A stretch of 64,000 nt of DNA. It comes from Didemnitutus sp041906465 (GTDB taxonomy: Bacteria > Verrucomicrobiota > Verrucomicrobiia > Opitutales > Opitutaceae). Below, piece by piece: positions 1-8,580 of the stretch. Location of the stretch: NCBI GenBank assembly GCA_041906465.1, contig JAYRJE010000017.1, forward strand, positions 59,830-123,829. Direction: 5' to 3'. A program made the translations under genes and the position numbers. Positions within the stretch are counted from its first letter, which is position 1; each line of letters opens with the position of its first letter. Below the pieces are notes generated by a model. It was not told the DNA's origin and did no database searches. It saw nothing but the letters and a program-made list of their open reading frames with translations.

Positions 1-1
1 C

Positions 2-601
2 CTTCGCATCGCCCAAACCAGCGGCCACAGCCGCTTCCCGGTCTGCAACGGCTCCCTGGACAAGGTCGAGGGCCTCCTTCTCGTCCGGGAGTGGCTCTGG
101 CAAATGACCCTGCTCGGACCCGACACCTCCTTCCAGCCGCTCGTGCGCGACATCGTGAAATTCGAACTCACGACCCCGCTCCACACCATGATCGAGCGCT
201 TTCGCAACTCCCGCAGCCACCTCGCCGTCGTGCACGACGCGGAAGGCAAGCTCGCCGGCGTCATCACCTTCGAAGACGTGCTCGAGGAGATCGTCGGCGA
301 CATCCGCGACGAGTTCGACATCGAGAGCGGCCCCATCTACGAGCGCAACGAATACGCCATCACGGTCAGCGGCCAGTTCACCATGCGCGAGCTCCAAGCC
401 GAGACCGGCTGGCCGCTCGAATGGCAGCCGCGCGACACCGTCGCCACGTGGACCATCCGCCAGTTCGGCCGGGTGCCGAAACGCGACGACATCATCACCG
501 TCGGCGAATACCGCCTCACCATTCTCGAAGCCAACCTCGAGCGTCCCCGCCGCGTCCGCGTCGAGCGCATCCCGACCGAAACCGAATCCGCGATCACTTG
601 A
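2..601 (+). CDS. CorC/HlyC-type CBS-domain protein, 3' part only
   Basis: The reading frame is open from the window edge to a TGA at 599-601, so the start and the expected N-terminal DUF21 membrane domain lie outside. The visible 199 residues begin inside a CBS pair (SGHSRFPVC, then VVHDAEGKLAGVITFEDVLEEIVGDI), the usual adenosyl-binding regulatory module. The last 75 or so residues match the CorC_HlyC transporter-associated domain (RNEYAITVSGQFTMREL to the C-terminus). Family members are membrane proteins linked to magnesium or cobalt efflux; the ion here cannot be read from the sequence. An internal ATG at 104 would cut the CBS domain, so it is not the start. Confidence 0.85.
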   Translation, partial: LRIAQTSGHSRFPVCNGSLDKVEGLLLVREWLWQMTLLGPDTSFQPLVRDIVKFELTTPLHTMIERFRNSRSHLAVVHDAEGKLAGVITFEDVLEEIVGDIRDEFDIESGPIYERNEYAITVSGQFTMRELQAETGWPLEWQPRDTVATWTIRQFGRVPKRDDIITVGEYRLTILEANLERPRRVRVERIPTETESAIT

Positions 602-874
602 GCGCGTTGCGCCGGGGTGGCGTTGGATCGCAAAACCCACGGGCCGCAGCCAACGACCAAATCCCCGTCCCGGGCGCGGGCTCTATCTCGCACCCGGGCG
701 CAGCGATCTCTTTCCGCACAACGTGCAGAAGCGCCGGAGCACCTGTGCGCTCGCTCGGTGAACACGGTGTCCCCGGGGCGGAAGTTTCCGCGCCGCTCCG
801 GAATCGAACGGTAAAGCCCGGCGCGGTTTGACGGTGCCGCGTTCGCGTCCGAACGTCGAGCCCCACCCCTCCCC

Positions 875-2821
875 ATGAAAATGGCGTTTCGTTCCGTCTT
901 CGCCCTCGCGTGGTTGCTGTCCGCCGCATTCGCCTCCGAGCCGCTGCGCTCACCCGACGGGAAAATCGCCGTCGCATTCGAACTCCGCCCCACCGACGGC
1001 ACCGCAATCTACCGCGTCCACCACGATGCGGCGCTCGTCGTGCGCGACTCCCAACTCGGCCTTGTGCGCGACGACGCGGATTTCTCCCGCGGACTGAAGC
1101 GAATCTCTTCCTCCGCGGTCACGAGCGTCGAGGACCGCTACGAACTCCTCACCGGCAAGCGCCGCGTGAACGTCTATCGCGCCAACCGTCAGGTGCACCA
1201 CCTCGCAACCGCGGATGGCCGGAAACTCGACCTCGAGTTCCAAGTCTCGAACGACGGCGTCGCGTTTCGCTACGTTTTCCCCGAACCCGCCGCCGGGAAA
1301 CGCACCATCACCGAGGAGCGGAGCTCGTTTCATTTTCCCACCGGCACGAAGGCCTGGCTGCAACCGATGTCCGTCGCGAAAACCGGCTGGAAGAACACGA
1401 ATCCGTCCTACGAGGAACACTACCAGCGCGAGATCGACGTCGGCACGCCATCGACGCTCGGGGCCGGCTGGGTTTTCCCCGCGTTGTTCCGCGTCAGCGA
1501 CGATGTCTGGGTCGCGCTCACCGAAACCAACGTGGACCCGAACTATTGCGGCGCGCGCCTGCGCCACGAATCGCCGGAGGGCGAGTATCGCATCGGTTTC
1601 CCCGATCCGCGCGAGACGATGCGCGGCCGGCCCGTCGTGCCGTCGTCGACGCTGCCGTGGACAACGCCGTGGCGTGTCATCGCCATCGGTTCGCTCGCGA
1701 CGATTGCCGAATCCACGCTCGGCACCGACCTCGCCGCCCCGGCGCGCACGCCGCCGATTGCGGCCGAAATTCGCCCCGGCAAGGCCTCGTGGAGCTGGCC
1801 GCTGCTCGGCGACGACCGGACTGTCTACGACGTGCAGAAGCGCTTCATCGATTTCGCCGCCGAGATGGGCTGGGCGTATTGCCTGATCGATTCGATGTGG
1901 GACCAGCAGATCGGCTACGAAAAGATCCAGGAGCTCTCCGATTACGCCGCGACGAAGCACGTCGGCCTGCTCCTCTGGTATAACTCCAACGGCAACTGGA
2001 ACGACGCCCCGCAGACGCCGCAGCACCGCATGGGCACGCACGAGAAGCGCGTCGCCGAGTTCGAACGCCTGCGCGCCATGGGCATCAAGGGTCTGAAAAT
2101 CGACTTCTTCGGCGGCGACGGTCAGGCGGTGATGGAGTTTTACCACGACATCCTCCGCGATGCGGAACCGTTCGGCCTGCTCATCAATTTCCATGGCGCC
2201 ACGCTGCCGCGCGGCTGGACGCGCACGTATCCGCACCTGATGACGATGGAGTCGATCAAGGGATTTGAGTTCATCACGTTCACACAGGAGAACGCCGATG
2301 CCCAGCCGGCGCATTGCGCGATGCTGCCGTTCACGCGGAATCTCTTCGAAGCGATGGATTTCACGCCCGTGTGTCTCGATCGCCTGCCCGGCAAGGGCAT
2401 TCGCCGCACCACCGTGCCGTTCGAACTCGCACTCGCCGTGCTCTTCACGTCGGGCATCCAGCATTATCCGGAGATTCCGGAAGGCATGGCGAAAATGCCG
2501 GACTACGTGCGCGACTTCATGCGCCACGTGCCGTCCATCTGGAACGATGTGAAACTGCTCGACGGCTATCCGGGAAAATTCGCCGTGCTCGCCCGCCAGG
2601 GCGACCGTCGCTGGCTCGTCGCCGGCATCAATGGCGAAGCCACGGAAAAGAAACTCGACCTCGACCTCAGCCGCATCGCCGCCAGCGGGAGCGCCACGCT
2701 CATCCTCGACGATCTCCACGGCGGCTTCGAGCAACGCCGCGTCACTTGGAAAGCCGGCGCGCGCCTGCCGCTGACGCTCGCGCCCAACGGCGGCTTCGTG
2801 CTGACGCTCGACGCAAAGTAG
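875..2821 (+). CDS. Glycoside hydrolase family 97, secreted alpha-glycosidase
   Basis: The 648-residue protein has a signal peptide (cleavage near AAFAS, residue 21), an N-terminal beta-sandwich to about residue 260, a catalytic TIM barrel to about 540 and a C-terminal beta domain, the normal GH97 layout and length. GH97 has inverting alpha-glucosidases (SusB type) and retaining alpha-galactosidases. Here Asp410 in KIDFFGGDG sits where the retaining branch carries its nucleophile, and Glu459 in MTMESIKG lies downstream at roughly the spacing expected of the acid/base. I therefore infer a retaining alpha-galactosidase-like enzyme; the residue assignment is from memory of the family. It probably acts on oligosaccharides in the periplasm. 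It is a single gene, convergent with the ABC exporter pair, with an inverted repeat between them. Confidence 0.88.
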   Translation: MKMAFRSVFALAWLLSAAFASEPLRSPDGKIAVAFELRPTDGTAIYRVHHDAALVVRDSQLGLVRDDADFSRGLKRISSSAVTSVEDRYELLTGKRRVNVYRANRQVHHLATADGRKLDLEFQVSNDGVAFRYVFPEPAAGKRTITEERSSFHFPTGTKAWLQPMSVAKTGWKNTNPSYEEHYQREIDVGTPSTLGAGWVFPALFRVSDDVWVALTETNVDPNYCGARLRHESPEGEYRIGFPDPRETMRGRPVVPSSTLPWTTPWRVIAIGSLATIAESTLGTDLAAPARTPPIAAEIRPGKASWSWPLLGDDRTVYDVQKRFIDFAAEMGWAYCLIDSMWDQQIGYEKIQELSDYAATKHVGLLLWYNSNGNWNDAPQTPQHRMGTHEKRVAEFERLRAMGIKGLKIDFFGGDGQAVMEFYHDILRDAEPFGLLINFHGATLPRGWTRTYPHLMTMESIKGFEFITFTQENADAQPAHCAMLPFTRNLFEAMDFTPVCLDRLPGKGIRRTTVPFELALAVLFTSGIQHYPEIPEGMAKMPDYVRDFMRHVPSIWNDVKLLDGYPGKFAVLARQGDRRWLVAGINGEATEKKLDLDLSRIAASGSATLILDDLHGGFEQRRVTWKAGARLPLTLAPNGGFVLTLDAK

Positions 2822-2830
2822 AACCGGCTC

Positions 2831-2909
2831 AAGGTGGTCGCCGCGGTCCCAGCGGCGACAGGGCATCGAGCGCGCTCACCCCGTCGCTGGGGACAGCGAC
2901 GGCCACCTT
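2831..2909. repeat. Inverted repeat between convergent genes (GGTGGTCGCCGC family)
   Basis: A copy beginning GGTGGTCGCCGC (2833-2859) is followed by an inverted partner ending GACGGCCACC (2883-2907), and AAGGTGG/CCACCTT closes the ends. Related copies begin at 55882 and 63762, so this is a dispersed intergenic repeat. Between two 3' gene ends it may act as a bidirectional terminator. Confidence 0.6.
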
Positions 2910-2946
2910 CTCCACAACGTAGCCAAAGCGCGGCAGTGCACTCGCT

Positions 2947-4860
2947 CTACTCGTTGTCCAGCTGCACAAACTGCCGATGCAGCTTCGCATACACGCCGTC
3001 GCGCTGAAGCAACTCGGCGTGCTTACCGCGTTCGACGATGCGCCCGTGATCGAGCACCAGGATCAGATCCGCCTGCCGGATCGTGCTCAACCGGTGCGCC
3101 ACGATGAAACTCGTGCGCCCGCGCAACAGCGTGACGAGCGCCTTCTGCAATCGCGCTTCCGTCAGCGTGTCGATCGCGCTCGTCGCCTCGTCGAAGATCA
3201 GCAGCCGCGGATCCGCCAGCAACGCCCGCGCAAAACACACCAGCTGCCGCTGCCCGAGCGAGAGCGCGCTGCCTTTTTCACCGACCTCCGCGTGAATGCC
3301 GCCGGGAAGCGCCTCGATCAAGTCCAGGCAGTCGAGCCGGCGCAACGCCTCGATCACCTCGGCGTCCGTCGCCTCCGGGCGGCCGAGCCGGATATTTTGC
3401 GCGACCGTGCCGCTGAAGAGAAAATTCTGCTGCTGCACGAGTCCCATCTGCCGGTGCAACGAATGACTCGTGATCGTGCGAATCTCGCGACCGTCGATCC
3501 GGACTTCGCCGAGAGTCGGCAGGTAGAACTTTGCCGCGAGACTGATGATGGTGCTCTTGCCGCTGCCGGTGTGGCCGACCAGCGCGACCGCCTGTCCCGG
3601 TTCCGCGACGAAGTTCAACCCGTGCACCACCGGGCGGGCCGGATCGTAACCGAAGACGACCTCGCGAAACTCCACGCGCACGCCGTGGCCCGGAGGCAGG
3701 GCGCGACCGCAGGGCGCGCCGCTGGAATCATCGCGGCCGGCCCGGCGGTCCGGCCTTACCTCGTCCCGTCGCGGGTCAGGCAGCGCCGTCGCCTCCGGCG
3801 CATCCTCCCAATCCGGCTTCGCATCGAGCAGGCGGAAAACGCGTTCCGCGCCGGCCATCGAGACGAGCGCCTGGTTGTATTGATTGCCGATGATCTGGAT
3901 CGGCGCGAAGAACGTGTTCGCGAGGAGGAAAAACTTGATGAGCGTGTCCATCTCCATGTCGCCGTGCAGCGCCCGCCAGCCGCCGAGCAGCAGCAGTGCG
4001 GAGATGAAGAACTGCGAATTGAGCTCGAGCAGCGGCGTCAGGATCGCCGAGGTGCGTGCGAGCGCGATGTTGTAGCGCGCGTGGTCGGCGAGCAGGCCGC
4101 GGAAAAGGCCGGCATTCGTCGCCTGCCGCGCAAAGCCCTGGGTCACGCGGATGCCGTTGACCGACTCCGCGAGCGTGGCGGTGACGCGGCTGAAGCTCTC
4201 CGACGCCGCGCGACTCAGCCGGCTGAGTTTACCGCGAAAATTGCGATTGATGATCCACAACACCGGCGCGAGCGCGAGGACCACGAGGAACATTTTCCAG
4301 TCGGTCCAAATCATCAGCGCCGCAGCGACCAGCATCTGGCCGAACTGCACTGTGCTGACAAACAGCACGTCCTGGATGCCCACCCGCACCGACTCCACGT
4401 CTGACGTCACGCGCCCGATGATGCGGCCGGCTTTCACGCGATTGAAAAAGCTCAGCGGCATCGACTGCACGCGCTTGAAGATGTCCGCGCGCAGCGTGTT
4501 TACGACGGTCTCGCCCAGCTCCAGCGCAAAGCGCTGCCGGTAGTGGAACATCACGTCGGTGATGAGCGCGAGGGCGAGATAACCCGCCACGGCCCACGCC
4601 AGCTGCGAGCCGTCGTGCCGCGCGATCGGCCCGCCGATGATGAGCGCCATCGTCCAGGTCAGCAGCGAAATCTGCACCGAGCGGATGATCGTCAGCGCGA
4701 CGAGCCAGTTGCGCTTGGCCCGCGCGACGCTCGTGTAACTCCAAAGCCGGCGGATCAGGCCCCATTCGAGCGGCTTGAATTGCGCCTCTTCCTCCTCGTC
4801 GGCTTCGCGGCGCGCGAGCACGAGCAAATCCGCCGCGGGCGCCGGTTTCACCGGCTTCAT
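2947..4860 (-). CDS. ABC exporter half-transporter (membrane plus ATPase), canonical Walker B subunit
   Basis: The 637 residues comprise six membrane helices (about 55-340) and a C-terminal nucleotide-binding domain with Walker A GHTGSGKST, Walker B LLIFDEATSAID with the catalytic Glu, and an unusual signature LSLGQ in place of LSGGQ. It overlaps the upstream partner gene by 4 bp (ATGA), so the two are translationally coupled and probably form a heterodimer of the MsbA/BmrCD exporter type exporting a lipid, peptide or drug. The substrate is not readable. Between the membrane domain and the ATPase there is about 30 residues of Arg/Asp/Gly-rich sequence that homologues would not be expected to have. 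It is encoded by repeat-like DNA at about 3690-3782. Confidence 0.9.
   Translation of the reverse strand: MKPVKPAPAADLLVLARREADEEEEAQFKPLEWGLIRRLWSYTSVARAKRNWLVALTIIRSVQISLLTWTMALIIGGPIARHDGSQLAWAVAGYLALALITDVMFHYRQRFALELGETVVNTLRADIFKRVQSMPLSFFNRVKAGRIIGRVTSDVESVRVGIQDVLFVSTVQFGQMLVAAALMIWTDWKMFLVVLALAPVLWIINRNFRGKLSRLSRAASESFSRVTATLAESVNGIRVTQGFARQATNAGLFRGLLADHARYNIALARTSAILTPLLELNSQFFISALLLLGGWRALHGDMEMDTLIKFFLLANTFFAPIQIIGNQYNQALVSMAGAERVFRLLDAKPDWEDAPEATALPDPRRDEVRPDRRAGRDDSSGAPCGRALPPGHGVRVEFREVVFGYDPARPVVHGLNFVAEPGQAVALVGHTGSGKSTIISLAAKFYLPTLGEVRIDGREIRTITSHSLHRQMGLVQQQNFLFSGTVAQNIRLGRPEATDAEVIEALRRLDCLDLIEALPGGIHAEVGEKGSALSLGQRQLVCFARALLADPRLLIFDEATSAIDTLTEARLQKALVTLLRGRTSFIVAHRLSTIRQADLILVLDHGRIVERGKHAELLQRDGVYAKLHRQFVQLDNE
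3690..3782. repeat. Repeat-like palindromic DNA inside an ABC exporter gene
   Basis: This stretch of the ABC gene is rich in palindromes: GGCCGG at 3735-3740 and CCGGCC at 3750-3755 with a 9-nt loop, plus flanking GGGCGCG repeats. It encodes a low-complexity linker and keeps the frame open. It looks like an intergenic-type repeat incorporated in frame; no second full copy was found in this window to prove it. Confidence 0.45.
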
Positions 4861-6728
4861 GGCGTGCCTCCCTCTTCCGGGTGCAACGCGCCGGCGTCGA
4901 CGAGTTGCAGGTCGGCCACGCGCACATACGGCCCGTTCTGCCGCATCAACTCCTCGTGCGTGCCCCGCTGCACGATGCGGCCGTTCTCCATCACCACGAT
5001 GAAGTCCGCGCGGCGCAGCGTGCTCAGCCGGTGCGCGACAATGAACGTCGTGCGGCCCGCGATGGCGCGATCGAGCGCGGCGAAGATTTCGTGCTCCGTC
5101 TCGGGATCGATCGCGGCGGTCGGGTCATCGAGCAGCAGAATGGGTGGTTCGAGCAGGATGGCCCGCGCGAGCGCGAGCCGCTGCCGCTGGCCGCCGGAGA
5201 GGTTGTTGCCGCTCTCGCCGAGCACGGTGTCGTAGCCCTGCGGCAGCGCGGTGATGAAATCGTGCGCGGAAGCAATGCGTGCCGCGCGCTCGATCTGCGC
5301 CCGCGTGGCGTGCGGCTGGCCGAAGGCAATGTTCGCCGCGACCGTGTGGCTGAAGAGAAAACTCTCCTGGAAAACCAGGCCGATGTTGCGCCGCAGCGCC
5401 TCCACGTCGAAGCGCCGCACGTCCGTGCCGTCGATCGTCACGCGCCCGGCCGTGGCGTCGTAGAAACGCGGCACGAGACTCATCAGCGCACTCTTGCCCG
5501 CGCCGGTCGCACCGAGGATCGCGACACACTGGCCGGGTTGCACCTCGAGATCGATGCCGTGCAACACGAGCCGTCCCGGCGCGTAGCCGAAATACACTTT
5601 CTCGAAGCGCACCTGTCCGCGCAGGCGCGTCGGTTGCACCGCGTCCGCCGGCGACTTGATTTCCACCGGTGCATCGAGGATCTCGAAGACGCGGCGCGCG
5701 CCGATGAGCGAGTTCTGCATCGAGTTCACGATGCTCGCGACGTTGTTCACCTGCCCGGAGAACTGCTCCAGCAAACCCGCAAACACCACGAGGCCCGTGC
5801 CGAACGCCAGTTCGCCGCGGATGACGAGCCAGCCGCCGTAGCCGAGCAACACCGCGATGTTCACGCGCGTCAGGAAACCGACGAACGGCGAGAACAGGCT
5901 CACGCGCCAGAAGATCGCCCGCTGCTGGTGGAGCACGGCGTCGTTGCGCCGGAAAAAATCCGCGCGGTTCTCCGTCTCGCGACCGAACGCCTTCACCACC
6001 GGTGCGCCCTGCACGCTCTCCGCCAGCGCGCGCACCATGTCGTCGGCCAGCTCGCGGTTCTTCGCATACAGCGGCAGCATGCGCCGCGTGAACAGCGCCG
6101 CCGACGTCCAGAGGATCGGCGTCGTCGCGAGACACGCGAGCGTCAACCCCGGTGCGAGGCTCGCCATGTAGGCGACGTAGACGGCGAGCGACACGGCCAT
6201 GATTACGCTTTGCACGAGCACTTGATCGAGGAACATGCGCACCGCCTGCACGTCGCCCGTCACACGGTTGATGATCGAGCCGGTCGAGTTCTCGTCGAAG
6301 AAGCGGAAGCTGAGCTGCTGGAGCTTGTCGTAAACGCGACCGCGCAGCCACGGCACGATTTCCTGCTGCGTGAGGTGATTGACGCGGATCGCGTAGAGGT
6401 AGTTGAGCGCCGAGCGCAGGCCGGCGAACAACAGGATGCCACCGGCCACGAGCGAGAGCACCGCCATCGGCCCCCACGCCGGCAGGGCGAGCCCGAACGG
6501 CAGGTGCGGCACCGGCGTGCCCTGCAAGACGTGACGGATATAGTCGATGCCGACCCCCGTCAGGCTGAGGCCGGACACGCCGAGCGTGAGCAATACCAGC
6601 TGAATCGCGATGACGCCGAGCCACGGTCCGCGGTAGCGCCACGCCAGCCCGAACAGGCGCCGCACGATCCGCCCGCTGCTGAGCGGCGGGCCAAGAGTGG
6701 ACGAATTCGGAACATCAGACGTCGACAT
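4857..6728 (-). CDS. ABC exporter half-transporter, degenerate-site subunit
   Basis: This 623-residue protein has six membrane helices (about 30-330) followed by an ATPase with Walker A GATGAGKS, a canonical LSGGQ signature and Walker B ILLLDDPTAAID, where the usual catalytic Glu is Asp. In heterodimeric exporters a non-catalytic site is formed by the Walker motifs of one chain and the signature of the other. Here the Asp-type Walker B would pair with the LSLGQ signature of the downstream partner, so both changes fall in the same site. I chose ATG 6728 (MSTSDVP); a GTG at 6752 would add eight residues. It is the first gene of the pair and overlaps the second by 4 bp. Confidence 0.9.
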   Translation of the reverse strand: MSTSDVPNSSTLGPPLSSGRIVRRLFGLAWRYRGPWLGVIAIQLVLLTLGVSGLSLTGVGIDYIRHVLQGTPVPHLPFGLALPAWGPMAVLSLVAGGILLFAGLRSALNYLYAIRVNHLTQQEIVPWLRGRVYDKLQQLSFRFFDENSTGSIINRVTGDVQAVRMFLDQVLVQSVIMAVSLAVYVAYMASLAPGLTLACLATTPILWTSAALFTRRMLPLYAKNRELADDMVRALAESVQGAPVVKAFGRETENRADFFRRNDAVLHQQRAIFWRVSLFSPFVGFLTRVNIAVLLGYGGWLVIRGELAFGTGLVVFAGLLEQFSGQVNNVASIVNSMQNSLIGARRVFEILDAPVEIKSPADAVQPTRLRGQVRFEKVYFGYAPGRLVLHGIDLEVQPGQCVAILGATGAGKSALMSLVPRFYDATAGRVTIDGTDVRRFDVEALRRNIGLVFQESFLFSHTVAANIAFGQPHATRAQIERAARIASAHDFITALPQGYDTVLGESGNNLSGGQRQRLALARAILLEPPILLLDDPTAAIDPETEHEIFAALDRAIAGRTTFIVAHRLSTLRRADFIVVMENGRIVQRGTHEELMRQNGPYVRVADLQLVDAGALHPEEGGTP

Positions 6729-6852
6729 GCGTGGGAGATACAGCCTTGCCACTGCACCGCCCGGCGCAAACGCGGAGTGTGTTCACTCCGGGCGCGTCCC
6801 CCGCGTGTTCGCAGTTCACAAGACCCGGCAAAACCGTCACAGATGAACGCTT

Positions 6853-7712
6853 GTGAGAGATCCGGCGCATACCAAATCGGTCACCCTGCTCCTCGGCGCG
6901 GCGCTCTGCTGGAGCCGGGCGGCGTCCTGCTCAAGTCCGTGAACTGGCCGCCGCTCGCCGTCGGCGGCGGACGCGGTCTCGTCGCGGCGTTTTTTCTCCT
7001 CGCCATCACGTGGCGCAGCCGGCCGTTCCGCTGGGGCTGGCTGCCGCTGGCGACTGCCGTCGCCTACACCGCATGCACGCTGCTTTTCGCCGCCGCGAAC
7101 AAGTTCACCACCGCCGCCAACGCCATCCTGCTCCAATACACCGCGCCCGCCTACGTGGCGTTGCTGGGCGCGTGGCTGCTCAAGGAGCGCCCGACACGCG
7201 CGGATTGGATGACGATCGGCATCGTGTTCGTGGGCCTCGCGATTTTTCTCTACGATGGTCTCCGACTGAACGACCTCCTCGGCATCACGCTGTCCATCGC
7301 GAGCGGCGTGGCCTTCGCAGTGATGATCGTGCTGTTGCGGATGCAGAAGGACCATTCCTCGCTGGGTTCGATCATCCTCGGCAATTTTCTGAGCTTCCTC
7401 ATCGGCCTGCCGGCGATCGTCGCGGCCCCTTCGCCGGACACAAAAAGTGTCGTCGCCCTGCTGTTGCTCGGCACGGTGCAACTCGGACTCGCCTACCTCA
7501 TCTATGCGCGCGCGATCAAACACGTCACCGCCCTCGAGGCCGTCCTGATTCCCGTGATCGAACCGATCCTCAATCCGATCTGGGTCATGCTCGTGTTGGG
7601 CGAAAAACCCAGCGCGCTCGCGTTGCTCGGGGGCGCCATCGTGCTCGGCGCGGTCACGTGGCGCGCCACCGCCTCGATCCGGCGCCCGCCCCCGGAGGTG
7701 CTGACCAGTTGA
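6853..7712 (+). pseudogene. EamA/DMT-family permease, apparently frameshifted near the 5' end
   Basis: From GTG 6853 (just after an in-frame TGA at 6844) the frame reads VRDPAHTKSVTLLLGAALCWS, a typical first EamA helix, then leaves frame. The rest of a ten-helix drug/metabolite permease (GGVLLKSVNWPPLAVGGGRG onward, to TGA 7710-7712) lies in the next frame. Joining them needs one extra base between about 6916 and 6917, which would restore the common helix motif CWSLGG. Either the gene is broken or the sequence has a one-base error. An in-frame ATG at 6843 for the second frame would give a non-hydrophobic, unlikely N-terminus. The stop is 4 bp before the downstream hydrolase gene, suggesting an operon. 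Confidence 0.75.
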
Positions 7713-7716
7713 ACGC

Positions 7717-8457
7717 ATGCGCGCACTCCTGCTCTGCCTCGTCTGCCTGGTCGTGACGGCCCCCCTCTCCGCCGCGCCATCGGCCACCGCGCCGCGCGAT
7801 GTCCGCGAATGCGTCGTGCTGCTGCACGGCGTGGCCATGTCCAGCTGGGTGATGAGCCCCCTCGCGCGTGCGCTGGAGCGCGAAGGCTATCGCGTCGTCA
7901 ATCTCAGCTATCCGTCGCGCCGGATGCCGCTGGAGGAACTCGCGCACGACTACCTGCCGCGTGAACTCGCACGCCACGGCGCACTCGCGGCGCCGCGCCT
8001 GCATTTCGTCACGCATTCGATGGGTTCGATCCTGCTCCGGCTCTACGCGCGCGATCGCCGCCCGGCGAACCTCGGACGCGTGGTCATGATCGGCCCGCCG
8101 AATCACGGCAGCCAGGCGGCGGACCGCGCGGTGCAGCGTGGCTGGATGCGCGCAGTGATGGGTGTGAACCTCCCCCGCCTCACGACCGGCGATGACGGCA
8201 TCGCACGCACCTTGGGGCCGGCGAATTTCGAAGTCGGCATCATCGCCGGATCGAGCCTGTTGAATCCGATGTTCAAAGGCGCCATGCCCGGCACGCACGA
8301 CGGCGTCGTCACGGTCGAATCGGCGCAGCTGGAAGGCATGCGCGATTTCCGCGTCGTGCCGCATTCCCACACCGTGATGCTCTGGCGCCGCACCGTCATC
8401 AACGACGTGCGCGCCTTCCTGCGCACCGGCAAATTCGCGTCACCGCACCAGCCGTGA
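7717..8457 (+). CDS. Secreted alpha/beta hydrolase, lipase/esterase-like
   Basis: The 246-residue protein starts with a signal peptide (about residues 1-22) and then shows the lipase oxyanion motif VVLLHGVAMS near residue 30 and the nucleophile elbow THSMGS with Ser101. A late conserved His is plausibly in VVPHSHTVM near residue 222. The length and the NHGSQAAD segment fit small EstA/lipase class 2-like enzymes. The substrate is unknown. It starts 4 bp after the frameshifted permease, so the two are probably co-transcribed. A 17-bp palindrome follows 40 bp after the stop. Confidence 0.8.
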   Translation: MRALLLCLVCLVVTAPLSAAPSATAPRDVRECVVLLHGVAMSSWVMSPLARALEREGYRVVNLSYPSRRMPLEELAHDYLPRELARHGALAAPRLHFVTHSMGSILLRLYARDRRPANLGRVVMIGPPNHGSQAADRAVQRGWMRAVMGVNLPRLTTGDDGIARTLGPANFEVGIIAGSSLLNPMFKGAMPGTHDGVVTVESAQLEGMRDFRVVPHSHTVMLWRRTVINDVRAFLRTGKFASPHQP

Positions 8458-8497
8458 GCCTTCCAGCACTTCCGGGGACCATCCGTCTCCCCGCCCG

Positions 8498-8580
8498 GTA
8501 ACCTATTAGGTTACTCGTCACGCCGCGCTCACCGGGAAAAACGGCGTCAGTGGGAGCGAAGGAGTAACCTAATAGGTTAC
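8498..8580. repeat. Inverted pair of 17-bp palindromes, REPIN-like (copy 1)
   Basis: GTAACCTATTAGGTTAC at 8498-8514 and GTAACCTAATAGGTTAC at 8564-8580 are each near-perfect palindromes (8-bp arms around one central base). Their opposite centres (T, then A) make the pair inverted. The spacer is exactly 49 bp, giving an 83-bp unit identical in geometry to the unit at 27095-27177. The right palindrome supplies the TAA stop (8577-8579) of the minus-strand DMT gene. Confidence 0.85.

Noticed and set aside
4881..6842. 5' extension of the permease frame across the ABC exporter gene
   Set aside because: It is antisense to a clear ABC exporter and not protein-like; only the part from about 6918 is a permease.
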